Source: Corallococcus coralloides DSM 2259
GTDB taxonomy: Bacteria > Myxococcota > Myxococcia > Myxococcales > Myxococcaceae
Length of the DNA stretch: 64,000 nucleotides
Assembly (NCBI RefSeq): GCF_000255295.1
Contig: NC_017030.1
Location: 7,910,328-7,974,327 of the forward strand
Reading direction: 5' to 3'
The notes below the pieces were generated by a model that saw nothing but the letters and a program-made list of their open reading frames with translations, was not told where the DNA came from and did not search any database. Positions 7,645 to 16,812 of this stretch are shown here, piece by piece. A program made the position numbers and the translations under genes. The stretch's first letter is position 1, and each line of letters opens with the position of its first letter.

Positions 7645-9411
7645 ATGAAGCGCGGAATCATCCTGACAGGTGTTCTGCTGCTGGCGGGGTGGATGAGCGG
7701 CTGCCGTGACTCGGACCGCCTGACGTCGGTGGGCAAGCCGCGACCTCCCGGGCCAACCCCGGTGGAATCCACGCCCACCCTTCCCGACTCCGAGACCTCA
7801 CAGCCCCCCCCCGGCCGGCCACCGCCGGAGCCGGAGGTGGTGGACCCGCCGCCGCCCGACCCGGAGGCGGAGGTGTTGGACCCCACGCCCATCCCGACGA
7901 CGGAGGGCGTCCCCGGACCGCTGCCCGGCGTCTACACGGACAAGGGCGAGGCGCCGGAGACGGACCTCATCCGTGGACTGGTGTCCTTCCCCATCCGCGA
8001 CCCGGCCGCGCTCGAGCAGCGCATCGCGGACATCTACAAGCCGGGCGGCCCCCGCTTCCGCCAGTACATGACGCCCGCCGAGTGGATGGCGAAGCACGCC
8101 CCGCCGGAGAAGGACGTCAACATCGTCGTGGACTGGCTGAAGTCCGAGGGCATGCAGGTGCCCTACGTCGCCACCAACCGGCTGCTGGTGCAGTTCGTGG
8201 GGACGGTGGGCCAGTTCAACAAGGCGTTCGGCGTGAAGGTGATCATCTTGAGCCGCAAGTCGCCTCAGGGCGGCAATGAGCCGCACGACGTCTACGGCCT
8301 CACGGACACCCTCAAGGCCCCCACGTTCGTGCAGCAGCGCATCCACGCCGTCGCCACGCTGGACCTGCCGGCGGAGACGGGCACCCTGCCGGGCGAGTTC
8401 GGCCAGCCGTCCACGGAGCCGCCGAATCCCGTCAGCCGGGGCCTCACGCCGCAGCAGGTGGCGCGCGCGTACAACGTGGACTCGCTCTATGAGCAGGGCT
8501 ACCAGGGCCAGGGCATGAAGCTGGGCGTGGTGATTGGCGCCAGCTTCCGGTGGAAGGACGTGCGCGCCTTCTGGAAGATGTGGGGCATCGAGCGCGAGGA
8601 CCCCAAGGTCATCCAGACCATGGAGCCGCCCGTCACGCGCTACCGCGAGGGCACGCTCGACGTGGAGTGGGCCGCGGCGATGGCGCCCAAGGCGGAGGTG
8701 CACGTCTACATGGGCCCGGACGCGCGCAACACGTCCATGCTCTACACCTACAACGAGGCCATTGCCCGGGGCGAGGTGAGCGTCATCACCACGTCCTTCG
8801 CCCACCGCGAGGACTCCGAGCCGAGGGCGGTGCAAGAGGCCTACAGCCACTCCAGCACCATGGCCGCCGCGCTGGGCATCACCGTCGCCGCCGCCAGCGG
8901 TGACTCCGCGGGCGTGGACATGCCGGGCAACAGCCCCTACGTCACCGCCGTGGGCGGCACACAGTTGAAGATGAACGGCATGACGGTGACGGGCGAGACG
9001 GCCTGGTACTACTCGGGCTCCGGCATCACCCGCACCTTCGCCACGCCGGAGTGGCAGAAGGGCCTCTACCCGATGCCCGCCAAGCGCGCGGTGGTGGACG
9101 TCGCGCTCAATGCGGACACCGGCTTCTGGTACACGTGGCTGGGCGTCACCACGCCCAACACCGGCACGTCGTTCTCCTCGCCCATCTTCGCGGGGCTCAT
9201 CACGGTGGTGAACGGCGCGCGCGCGGAAGCGCAGAAGCCGCGGGTGGGCTGGCTCAACTCGCAGCTCTACACGCTGCCTGAAGTGCAGCAGACGTTCCGC
9301 GACATCACCGTGGGCGTCACCGACCGTCAGTACGAAGCCGGGCCGGGCTGGGACATCCCCACCGGCTGGGGCGCACCCAACGCGGAGGGCCTGCTGCGGA
9401 CCCTGCCCTGA
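7645..9411 (+). CDS. Sedolisin family (S53) protease with pro-kumamolisin domain, lipoprotein
   Basis: The ATG at 7645 follows a GGGGGAG site and begins a lipoprotein signal peptide (LLAGWMSGC). The 588-residue protein has a Pro-rich linker (about residues 30-85), a pro-kumamolisin activation domain (about 95-245), then the peptidase. The catalytic set is complete: Glu335 and Asp339 (EGTLD), oxyanion Asp420 (SGDS) and nucleophile Ser509 in GTSFSSP. The C-terminal calcium site (DITVG then AGPGWDIPTGWGAP) is intact. It is an acid-acting endopeptidase made as a zymogen and exported; lipid anchoring suggests it stays on the envelope or on vesicles, as expected for predatory digestion. It is divergent from the HEAT/HAMP operon and sits just before the Cap-like locus; a functional link is not shown. 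Confidence 0.94.
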   Translation: MKRGIILTGVLLLAGWMSGCRDSDRLTSVGKPRPPGPTPVESTPTLPDSETSQPPPGRPPPEPEVVDPPPPDPEAEVLDPTPIPTTEGVPGPLPGVYTDKGEAPETDLIRGLVSFPIRDPAALEQRIADIYKPGGPRFRQYMTPAEWMAKHAPPEKDVNIVVDWLKSEGMQVPYVATNRLLVQFVGTVGQFNKAFGVKVIILSRKSPQGGNEPHDVYGLTDTLKAPTFVQQRIHAVATLDLPAETGTLPGEFGQPSTEPPNPVSRGLTPQQVARAYNVDSLYEQGYQGQGMKLGVVIGASFRWKDVRAFWKMWGIEREDPKVIQTMEPPVTRYREGTLDVEWAAAMAPKAEVHVYMGPDARNTSMLYTYNEAIARGEVSVITTSFAHREDSEPRAVQEAYSHSSTMAAALGITVAAASGDSAGVDMPGNSPYVTAVGGTQLKMNGMTVTGETAWYYSGSGITRTFATPEWQKGLYPMPAKRAVVDVALNADTGFWYTWLGVTTPNTGTSFSSPIFAGLITVVNGARAEAQKPRVGWLNSQLYTLPEVQQTFRDITVGVTDRQYEAGPGWDIPTGWGAPNAEGLLRTLP

Positions 9412-9461
9412 GCGGGCGGGTGACATAGGGCGGACGGGCAAACGAGCCCCGCTCCGGCTGT

Positions 9462-9481
9462 CATCCCGGATTGACGGGATG
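9462..9481 (+). terminator. Stem-loop between sedolisin and next lipoprotein gene
   Basis: CATCCCG and CGGGATG form a perfect 7-bp stem with a 6-nt loop, 50 bp after the protease stop. No T-tract follows. It may be a weak terminator or a leader structure of the next gene. Confidence 0.4.
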
Positions 9482-9519
9482 CGAATGCATGCGCAGGGCG
9501 TGCTGTTCGGGACAGGACC

Positions 9520-10776
9520 ATGTCCTTGTCCCCCCTGCGCGCATCCCTGTCCTGCCTCCTGCTCCTCGCAGCTGCTTGCAGCAATGCCGTCGCCGGACCG
9601 AGCGACGCCGTGGCGGAGACCCCCTCCATCCAGTCGCCGGAGACCGTCGCCGGGGCGCCCAGCGCGCCCGTGGAGGACGTGAGCCAGGCGCCCACCGAGA
9701 CGCCCGCGACGGAAACGCCCACGGCCGAGACGCCCACGGCCGAGACGCCGGTCGTCAGCGCGCCTGCTCCCACGGCGAGCGTGTGTTCGCCGCTCAGCTC
9801 GCTGTCCACCCTGACGGGCAACCTGACGTCGTGGCTCCAGACGGCGCCCATCACCGCGGCCAACAGCGGCGGCTTCAAGGAGCCGGGCGGCACGGAGCTC
9901 GCCGCGTTCGAGGGTGCGTTCCGCACGCTGCTCACCGAAGGTCCCACGCCGCAGGTGGTGCAGGACCTGGCGGGGATGGGCTACGGCGTGTCCACCTTCC
10001 GCAACGACACGGGCGGCGGGTGGCTGGTGGTGCGCGAGCAGGGCCTGCTGTCGCGCGGCGGCGGCACCTTCATCATCAACCTGTTCCCCGCGCGCGACCT
10101 GTGGCTGGAGGCGCCGCACGCGGACTCTGATGAGGGCACGCTGCGTCAGACGGCCACGCAGCTGGTGACGCTGGGCGCTCGCGCGCTGCTGATCACCGGC
10201 AGCCACCGCTGCGCCGTCACCACCGCCAGCCCGTGCAGCGGCACCACCAGCGTGTGCGGCACGAAGGGCCTGCGCATCTCCGACGCCGCGCACTACGGCA
10301 ACAACTTCTTCACCGCCGCGCACCGCGCGCTGCGCGACACGTACCCGGACGCCATCGCCGCCAGCATCCACGGCATGGACGCGGGCGACGGCCCCGAGGC
10401 CGCCGTGGTGAGCGACGGCACCAGCACCCTGCGGCCGGACGCGCTCTCCAACCGCCTGCGCGACGCGCTCAACACCCACCTGGTGGGCACCAAGAAGGCC
10501 TTCTCCTGCAACGCGTCGGATGACTCGGGCAAGCACCGCACCCTGTGCGGCACCAGCAACGTGCAGGGCCGCATCGACAACGGGGCCTCCGACGCGTGCT
10601 TCACGGAGGCCGCCGCCGCCACGGACCGCTTCATCCACCTGGAGCAATCCGCCACGCTGCGCGGCACCGGCGCGTCGTCCAAGGCCGTCATGCAGGCGCT
10701 CGCGGACACCGTGCCCTGCACGCTCGGCGGCTCCGGCCTGGACTGCCCGGCCCTGGTCGCGCAGGACTGCCCGTGA
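9520..10776 (+). CDS. Putative amidohydrolase-like lipoprotein (paralogue of the 16809 gene)
   Basis: The 418-residue lipoprotein (LLLLAAAC, Cys20) has a Thr/Pro/Glu linker with a short TPTAE repeat (about residues 56-80). The folded part, about 90-400, carries ordered motifs: EAPH200 with ADSDEGT after it, TGSH229R, SDAAH258, SIH284G and HLE375QS. The same set in the same order and similar spacing appears in the protein at 16809. The pattern of His and acidic residues resembles metal-dependent amidohydrolases or carboxypeptidases such as N-formylglutamate amidohydrolase and phage poly-gamma-glutamate hydrolase, but I cannot name the family. The position just before a CapC/CapB-type operon suggests cleavage or release of a gamma-linked amino-acid polymer; this is inference. 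Pairs of Cys suggest disulphides. Confidence 0.8.
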   Translation: MSLSPLRASLSCLLLLAAACSNAVAGPSDAVAETPSIQSPETVAGAPSAPVEDVSQAPTETPATETPTAETPTAETPVVSAPAPTASVCSPLSSLSTLTGNLTSWLQTAPITAANSGGFKEPGGTELAAFEGAFRTLLTEGPTPQVVQDLAGMGYGVSTFRNDTGGGWLVVREQGLLSRGGGTFIINLFPARDLWLEAPHADSDEGTLRQTATQLVTLGARALLITGSHRCAVTTASPCSGTTSVCGTKGLRISDAAHYGNNFFTAAHRALRDTYPDAIAASIHGMDAGDGPEAAVVSDGTSTLRPDALSNRLRDALNTHLVGTKKAFSCNASDDSGKHRTLCGTSNVQGRIDNGASDACFTEAAAATDRFIHLEQSATLRGTGASSKAVMQALADTVPCTLGGSGLDCPALVAQDCP

Positions 10777-10865
10777 AGTGTCTGACGGGCGACGTCCGCA
10801 CGCGCCGTGCCAAGCGGCTTCGCGTCACGTGAAACAGGCGGGCTGATCCGTACACGGGTCCGCTA

Positions 10866-10912
10866 CCAGTGTCCGGGGTTGGGCATTCAGTGACACTGGA
10901 GGCCCGATTTTT
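10866..10912 (+). terminator. Probable Rho-independent terminator
   Basis: CCAGTGTC (10866-10873) pairs perfectly with GACACTGG (10892-10899) around an 18-nt loop, and a run of five T (10908-10912) follows after eight bases. It lies 90 bp after the lipoprotein stop and would separate that gene from the downstream operon. Confidence 0.45.
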
Positions 10913-10978
10913 CGGTTGGACAGCCGACGCTTCTCAGCAGCCGAGAGGGGCAACCCTGGTCGGGTCCGGGAGCCTCCC

Positions 10979-10984
10979 TAGATT
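10979..10984 (+). promoter_or_regulatory. Possible -10 element of the Cap-like operon
   Basis: TAGATT fits the TANNNT consensus and lies 12 nt before the ATG at 10997, which has no clear ribosome-binding site. A good -35 is not seen at the usual distance. A very short leader or leaderless transcript is possible. Confidence 0.25.
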
Positions 10985-10996
10985 CGAGCGGCCACC

Positions 10997-13900
10997 ATGG
11001 CGCTCCTTTCGACCCTGACACTCTTTCCGGCTTACTCCCTCGACACCTCCATTCTGGTGGCGGTGCTCGTGGGCGTGCTCATCCTGGCGCTGCTCACGGA
11101 GACGCTCGGGTGGGTCTTCGTGGGCCTCGTGGTTCCGGGCTACCTGGCCTCGGTGTTCGTCATCCACCCGGAGGCGGGCTGCACCGTCGTCGCTGAATCG
11201 CTGCTCACCTACGGACTGGCGCTGGCGTTCTCCAGCGGACTGTCCCGCACGGGGGCCTGGAGCGAGTTCTTCGGCCGCGACCGCTTCTTCGCCGTGGTGC
11301 TCGCCAGCGTGGTGGTGCGCGCGGTCAGCGAGACGTGGCTTCTGCCCGTGCTCGGGCACTGGATGGACGAGCGGTGGGGCACGTCCTTCATCGTCGACCG
11401 CAGCCTGCACAGCATCGGCCTGGTGCTGGTGCCGCTCACCGCGAACGCCTTCTGGAAGCTGAAGCTGCGCCGCGGGCTGTGGCAGGTGGCGGTGCCGGTG
11501 GCGCTCACGTACGTCATCCTCCGCTTCGTGCTGCTGCCCGGCACCAACCTGTCCTTCTCCAGCCTGGAGCTGATGTACGAGGACGTGGCGCAGGACTTCC
11601 TGTCCAGCCCCAAGGCCTACATCATCCTGCTGACGACGGCGTTCCTCGCCGCGCGCTTCAACCTCAAGTACGGCTGGGACTTCAACGGCATCCTCGTGCC
11701 CGCGCTGCTGGCGCTCACGTGGCTGGAGCCGTTGAAGCTCGCGGCCACGCTGGCGGAGGTGCTGCTCCTGGTGCTGGCCGCGAAGGCGGTGCTGTCCGTG
11801 CCGGGGCTGCGCACGCTCAACCTGGAGGGCCCTCGCAAGACGGTGCTCGTCTTCTGTCTGGGCTTCCTCGTGAAGTGGGGCATCGGCTGGGCCATGGGCG
11901 GCCGGATTCCAGGCCTGAAGGTCACGGACCTGTTCGGCTTCGGCTACCTGGTGCCCACGCTGCTGGCGGTGAAGATGCTGCAGAAGCAGGTGATTGCCCG
12001 CGTGCTCCTGCCCACGCTGCACACGTCGCTGGCGGGCTTCCTCATCGGCAGCCTCGCGGGCTTCGGCCTGTCGCTTATCGAACCGCGTCCTGCCACCGCG
12101 CTCACCGCGGAGGCGCCGCGCGACCACGTGCCCGGGCTGGGCCTGGACCAGTCTCCGCTGGGCCTGATGGTGATGGGCCGCGCCACCGCGCGCGAAAGCG
12201 ACGTGGGCGGGCAGTCGCTGCGGCTGAAGCACGGCGACCTGCGTGAGTACAGCGGGCTGTGGAACGGACTGGACGCGTGGCTGGAGTCGGGCCGCGCGGA
12301 GAACCTGAACGCGCTGCGCACGAAGGCGGTGGCGCTGGGGCTGGAGCTTCGCGAGCTGCCGAAGCAGGACGGCGCGCCCGCGCGCTTCGCGCTGGTGGAG
12401 CGCGTGGAGGGCGCCGGCAAGGCGGGCTGGGACACGTCGCTGCTCGTCCCCGGCGCGCAGGGGCCGGTGCTGGAGGTGCCGCGGCCCCTGACGGAGGCGC
12501 CGAGCGCCGAGGCCGCCGCGCTCCTGTGCGAGCGCGTGAACTGCCGCGCCATCATCGTGAGCGGCGTGGATTCCCACCGCGCGGGCCTGGTGCTGGGCGA
12601 CGTGCTGGCGCAGTCGGAGACGCCGCTGCGCCACGCGCACGACGCGCTGTCCTCTCGGGAGCGGGTCCAGCTGCGCGTGGATCCGTCGCTGAAGCCGGGC
12701 CAGGTGGTGCTGCACACGCCGGACGGCAAGGCGCCCCAGGGCCTGGACCTGCTGTGGCCGGGCGCGACGGTGACCGCCCATCCTCCGCCGGAGCCCGGGG
12801 GCAACTGGGGCGAGTCGCGCGTGAGCGTGCTGCGCGCGGGCGCCTTCGACCTGGCCTCGCTGGTGATTGCGCACGCCCAGGCGCTGGCCGCGCCGATGAC
12901 GGAGCGCGACGCGCTGGGCACGCTGATGGTGACGCCGGAAGTGGCGCGCGTGCCGGCGGTGCGGCCGTCGGACGCGGAGCTGCTGGTGCTGGAGCAGCAG
13001 GTGGCCTCGCCGCTCCTGGGCGGTGGGACGGCGGACGTGCCGAAGGAACTGCGCGCGCGCTGGGCCGGGGCCATGGCGGCGCTGATGGGCCTGCGGGTGC
13101 ACCCGGTGACGGAGTGCGCGGGCGCGACGACCACCGGATGCTGGTGGGTGACGGACGCGGAAGCCACGCCGGGCCGGCTGGGCGCGGGGCTGATGGTGCG
13201 TCCGGGCGGTGCTCCGCTCGCGCTGGAGGTGCCGTCTCCGGCCCGCGAGGCGGGCACGCTGCCGGTGGCCGCGGAGCTGTGGCACGAGTCGCGGTCCACC
13301 GCGCTGGTGTTCGCCACCGCGTCCGGTGATGTGCCCCACCCCGCCACCTTCGGTGAGCTGCGCACGAGCTTCCAGGCGTTCCACCAGGCGGTGCACCGCG
13401 CACTGCCGAAGGAGCAGGGCTGGGTGCTGCACCTGCGCGGCTTCTCCGGCCGGCCGGCCGTGGAAGCGGACGTGCTGGTGGACGTGGGCAGCCCGGTGCT
13501 CACTGAGTCGCAGCGGCCCGCTGATTTGGAGCGGCTGTTGTCGCAGGAGGGCCCGCTGGGCTGGCTGGGGCAGCGCGTGCGCTACCACGACGGCTCTCCG
13601 GAGCTGACGGGGCTCAACGACGCGAGCCCGCAGCAGGTCTTCTCCCGCACCTTCGGCGGGGCGCGGCTGGCCACGCTGTGGCTGTCCGAGCCGCTGCGCG
13701 GCGCCTTCGTGGGCCCGCGGCTCGTGGCGGAGGAGCTGGCCATCACGGGCCTGTTGCCCGAGGAGCCGCGCGAGTCTCCCGAACGCGCGCTCCTGGCGGA
13801 CCGGCTGGTGGCGCCGACGCAGCCGGTGTCCGCGGCGCTGAAGGAGCACTTCGCGGAGCTGACCGCCAGCGCGGAGCGCTACGTCGCGCAGCAGAACGTG

Positions 13901-14188
13901 CATGACCTCCGCGCGCTGGCGCAGACGAAGCGCGTGGGCAATGTGACGCGTCAGGTGAAGTCCGGCTTCAGCGCCGAATACGGCCTGCCCTTCCTCCTGG
14001 TGGAAGCGCGGCAGGGCAAGCAGGTGCTGCGCGCCGTCTATTTCCTTCAGCAGCACCCGTCGCCGGCGAAGCGCGCGGAGCTGACCGCGGGTGACGCGGA
14101 GCTCGCGAGCACGGTGGACCTGGCGCTGCGGCACCGCCGTCCGGTGGTGCTGACCGGGGAAGTCTCCCGCGAAGAGGCCCGTCGATGA
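10997..14188 (+). CDS. CapC/PgsC-like membrane protein with fused degenerate hydrolase-like domains
   Basis: Residues ~15-110 match CapC/PgsC, the membrane subunit of poly-gamma-glutamate synthase: LLTETLGWVFVGLVVPGYLAS followed by membrane helices. A second CapC-like unit lies at ~220-360 (YGWDFNGILVPALLAL ... FGFGYLVPTLLAVKML). B. subtilis PgsC is only ~150 residues, so the membrane part is a duplication. Residues ~385-1063 are extramembranous and contain two segments resembling the amidohydrolase-like proteins encoded at 9520 and 16809: E493-VPRP with VSGVDSHR, and LEVPSP (744-748), VFATASGD, HLRGF (812-816) and ATLWLSEPLR. In the second, the expected His, His and Glu are replaced (VPSP, ATASG, LWLS), so it looks inactive and may bind rather than cut. 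It is the first gene of a seven-gene operon and overlaps the next gene by 4 nt. Confidence 0.85.
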   Translation: MALLSTLTLFPAYSLDTSILVAVLVGVLILALLTETLGWVFVGLVVPGYLASVFVIHPEAGCTVVAESLLTYGLALAFSSGLSRTGAWSEFFGRDRFFAVVLASVVVRAVSETWLLPVLGHWMDERWGTSFIVDRSLHSIGLVLVPLTANAFWKLKLRRGLWQVAVPVALTYVILRFVLLPGTNLSFSSLELMYEDVAQDFLSSPKAYIILLTTAFLAARFNLKYGWDFNGILVPALLALTWLEPLKLAATLAEVLLLVLAAKAVLSVPGLRTLNLEGPRKTVLVFCLGFLVKWGIGWAMGGRIPGLKVTDLFGFGYLVPTLLAVKMLQKQVIARVLLPTLHTSLAGFLIGSLAGFGLSLIEPRPATALTAEAPRDHVPGLGLDQSPLGLMVMGRATARESDVGGQSLRLKHGDLREYSGLWNGLDAWLESGRAENLNALRTKAVALGLELRELPKQDGAPARFALVERVEGAGKAGWDTSLLVPGAQGPVLEVPRPLTEAPSAEAAALLCERVNCRAIIVSGVDSHRAGLVLGDVLAQSETPLRHAHDALSSRERVQLRVDPSLKPGQVVLHTPDGKAPQGLDLLWPGATVTAHPPPEPGGNWGESRVSVLRAGAFDLASLVIAHAQALAAPMTERDALGTLMVTPEVARVPAVRPSDAELLVLEQQVASPLLGGGTADVPKELRARWAGAMAALMGLRVHPVTECAGATTTGCWWVTDAEATPGRLGAGLMVRPGGAPLALEVPSPAREAGTLPVAAELWHESRSTALVFATASGDVPHPATFGELRTSFQAFHQAVHRALPKEQGWVLHLRGFSGRPAVEADVLVDVGSPVLTESQRPADLERLLSQEGPLGWLGQRVRYHDGSPELTGLNDASPQQVFSRTFGGARLATLWLSEPLRGAFVGPRLVAEELAITGLLPEEPRESPERALLADRLVAPTQPVSAALKEHFAELTASAERYVAQQNVHDLRALAQTKRVGNVTRQVKSGFSAEYGLPFLLVEARQGKQVLRAVYFLQQHPSPAKRAELTAGDAELASTVDLALRHRRPVVLTGEVSREEARR

Positions 14189-16812
14189 AGACCCGCAGCC
14201 GCGCCCTCGTGGCGCTCCTTGGACTGATGGTGGGCCTGGCCCTCATCTGGGGCGCGAGCCTCGCCGTGCTGGGCAATACCGACACGCCCACCGCGCGGCG
14301 CGACGCGAAGTTCGTCAACGCCGAGCGCCTCATCTTCTACCGCCTGGAGCCGGGCCGGGAGATGCGCGTGCGCGTCCCCGCGGAGGCCGAGGAGCTGCTC
14401 ATCGTCACGCACGAGCTGCTTCCGGACGGCACGCCCTACGCGCCGGAGAAGCAGTACCAGTACGGCCTCAAGGCCATCCTGCGCGGGCCGGACGGCGTCC
14501 TGCTGGAGCGCGCCATCTTCACGCGCACGCGCCAGAGCAAGGGCCAGCCGCAGGAGGACGGCACGTTCCTGCAGGAGAGCGCCTTCACCACGCACGCGAA
14601 TCAGCAGGTGACGGACGAGCGCGAGTTCGTGCTGCGCCTGCCCAAGGAGCGGCCGGACTACTCCGTGCTGTACCTGCGGCCCGCGGGCGCGAACGACACG
14701 CTGCTGGCGCGCGTCTACGTCCGCGCGCACCGCACGCTGCCGCTGCTCGCGTCGCAGAAGCTGGCGCAGGCCCGTGCGGAGGTGCGCGCCGGGCGTGCCA
14801 CCTTCGAGCCCTTCGAGAAGCTCTCCACCGACACGCGCCGCTGGCTCGCCGAGGAGCACTGGGAGCGCCTCAACGCGGAGGGCGAGGCGGGCACCGACTA
14901 CCAGATTGAACCCGTCTACCGTACGCCCTACCGGCTGCCGCTGGTGGAGGCCACCGAGTCCGTGCAGGAGCGCCTGGGCGCCGGCCGCGCCGTGGCCCTC
15001 AACGTCACCGGTCCCGCGAAGCCGGTGCTGTGGCTGTGGAGCGACGCGACGGACGCGCATCCCCAACCGCACGGACCGGTGACGGTGCTGACGCTGTCCT
15101 CGGACGGCACGGCCCACACGCTGGAGCTGCCGGGCCCCGTGGCGGGTTCGCCCATGTCGCATCCGCTGGAGCTGCCCGCGGGCGTGCACACGGTGATGGT
15201 GCGCAACGACGGCCAGGAGGACCTGCGCTACACGGTGGAGGGCCCCTTCGAGTCGTGGCTCTTGCCCGCCGAGTCGCGTCCCCAGCCGGGCGTCGCGTCG
15301 GAGGGCCGCGTGGCGTTCCTGCCGGACACGCGCCGCACGGAGGCGTTCGCCACCGGCCCGGCGTGCCCGGTGCTGGAGCTGGACATCGATCCGCGCATGG
15401 ACGCGGTGGGGCGGCTGGTGCGCATCGACGCGCGCTCGCTGGACCGCGCGCCCTCGCGCGAGCCGCTGCACCTGAGCCTCACGGTGCTGGATGCCCAGGG
15501 GCAGGCCCTGGGACAGGCTTCGCTGGACGCGACGCCGGAGCCCGCGCCGTTCGAGAGCGCGGCCCTGGTGCCGCTGCCGGGTGGCGCGCTGCCGTGCACG
15601 CCCGTGGCGACGGCGGTCCAGGACGCGGGCTCTGGCGAAGTGACGGACCTGCCGGCGTGGGTGTCGGGCGCGACGAGCGCTCGGGTGTTCCTGCCGATGG
15701 GGGCGCGCAAGCTGCGCGTGGAGGCGCCGCGCACGACCATCGTGCAGCTCTACAGCTTCCTGTCCAGCGGCCAGCCCGTCGCGGCGTCCGCGCCGTACAC
15801 GAACGACGCGCTCACCGGCGTGCGCTGGCGCAACGCGCCCGTGGATCAACGCACGTGGCACCCGATGCGTCCGGCGAACCTGAACGCGCTGATGCAGGGT
15901 GGCGCGCGGATGGAGCTGCTCAGCCAGGTGCGCCTGGAGCCCGTGGGTCCTCAAGAGGAGACGCTTCCGCCCTCGGGTGACGCGGTGGTGGTGCGCCCGT
16001 ATGGCACGCCCCCGGTGGTGGAGGTGCTGGAGTCCGGACCGGCGGACACGGTGGACATGGTGAAGGCGCTGTCCACGGTGCTGGAGCCGGGCCGCGCGGT
16101 GCGGGCACGCTTCGATGCGCGCACGCCCACCCGTCCGGAGGTGCGCCTGTCGCTGAAGGACGCGGCGGCGCTGGGCAACGAGGTGGAGGTGCTGCTCGAC
16201 GGCGAGCCCCTGCACCGCTTCACCGTGCGCTCCACTCGGGCGCGGGAGCTGCTGCCGCCGCTGCCGCCGGGTGAGCACGAAGTGCTGCTGCGCTCCACGG
16301 CGCCGGGACTGACGGCGCTGCTCAACCGGCCTCCGGCGGCGGGCAGCGGTCTGCGCTCGCGCACGGTGTATCCGGTGGGACAGGGAGGCCTGCGCGTGCC
16401 GGTGCGCAAGACGGGGCCCGGCGCCGTCACCCTCAACGTGGTCGTCTACACGCCGGTGGCGGAGGGCGCGACCGAGCCCCAGCTGTCCGTGACGGTGGAT
16501 GGCGGAAACCCCGTGCGCCGCGCCAGCGTGCTGGTGCCGCACGTCACGCGCGCCGAGCGCACGGTGGTGCTGCCGGCCTCCGAGCGCGAGCCGGCCATGC
16601 CGGTGGGCCGCCCGGGCGTGAAGTGGTACGCGCGCACCGTACCGGTGACGCTGGGCGAGGACATCGCGCCGGGCGTGCACACCGTGCGCATCCAGTCGCT
16701 GGGCACGGGGCCCATGTGGGCGCGGTTCTTCATGTTCGGCCAGGCGGTGGAGAACACCGCGCCGCGCATGTGGAACCGCGGCGGCTGGCAGCCGGACGAG
16801 GACCTGTTGTGA
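14185..16812 (+). CDS. Inner-membrane-anchored periplasmic protein of the Cap-like operon
   Basis: The 875-residue product starts at an ATG overlapping the previous stop (ATGA). One N-terminal membrane helix (about residues 9-30, without a cleavage site) anchors a long periplasmic part. This is rich in beta-sandwich-like strands with LPxGxHxVxVxxxG motifs (for example LPAGVHTVMVRNDGQEDLRY and LPPGEHEVLLRST), suggesting several carbohydrate-binding-like or bacterial Ig-like modules. No catalytic motif is recognised. The next large gene (17871) shows similar modules, so the two may form a periplasmic conduit. It is translationally coupled on both sides. No family is recognised; it may be specific to myxobacteria. 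Confidence 0.8.
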   Translation: MKTRSRALVALLGLMVGLALIWGASLAVLGNTDTPTARRDAKFVNAERLIFYRLEPGREMRVRVPAEAEELLIVTHELLPDGTPYAPEKQYQYGLKAILRGPDGVLLERAIFTRTRQSKGQPQEDGTFLQESAFTTHANQQVTDEREFVLRLPKERPDYSVLYLRPAGANDTLLARVYVRAHRTLPLLASQKLAQARAEVRAGRATFEPFEKLSTDTRRWLAEEHWERLNAEGEAGTDYQIEPVYRTPYRLPLVEATESVQERLGAGRAVALNVTGPAKPVLWLWSDATDAHPQPHGPVTVLTLSSDGTAHTLELPGPVAGSPMSHPLELPAGVHTVMVRNDGQEDLRYTVEGPFESWLLPAESRPQPGVASEGRVAFLPDTRRTEAFATGPACPVLELDIDPRMDAVGRLVRIDARSLDRAPSREPLHLSLTVLDAQGQALGQASLDATPEPAPFESAALVPLPGGALPCTPVATAVQDAGSGEVTDLPAWVSGATSARVFLPMGARKLRVEAPRTTIVQLYSFLSSGQPVAASAPYTNDALTGVRWRNAPVDQRTWHPMRPANLNALMQGGARMELLSQVRLEPVGPQEETLPPSGDAVVVRPYGTPPVVEVLESGPADTVDMVKALSTVLEPGRAVRARFDARTPTRPEVRLSLKDAAALGNEVEVLLDGEPLHRFTVRSTRARELLPPLPPGEHEVLLRSTAPGLTALLNRPPAAGSGLRSRTVYPVGQGGLRVPVRKTGPGAVTLNVVVYTPVAEGATEPQLSVTVDGGNPVRRASVLVPHVTRAERTVVLPASEREPAMPVGRPGVKWYARTVPVTLGEDIAPGVHTVRIQSLGTGPMWARFFMFGQAVENTAPRMWNRGGWQPDEDLL

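Noticed and set aside
10934-14134. A 1066-codon minus-strand frame opposite the CapC-like gene
   Set aside because: Same reason: antisense frames stay open because third positions are G/C; the composition is non-protein-like.
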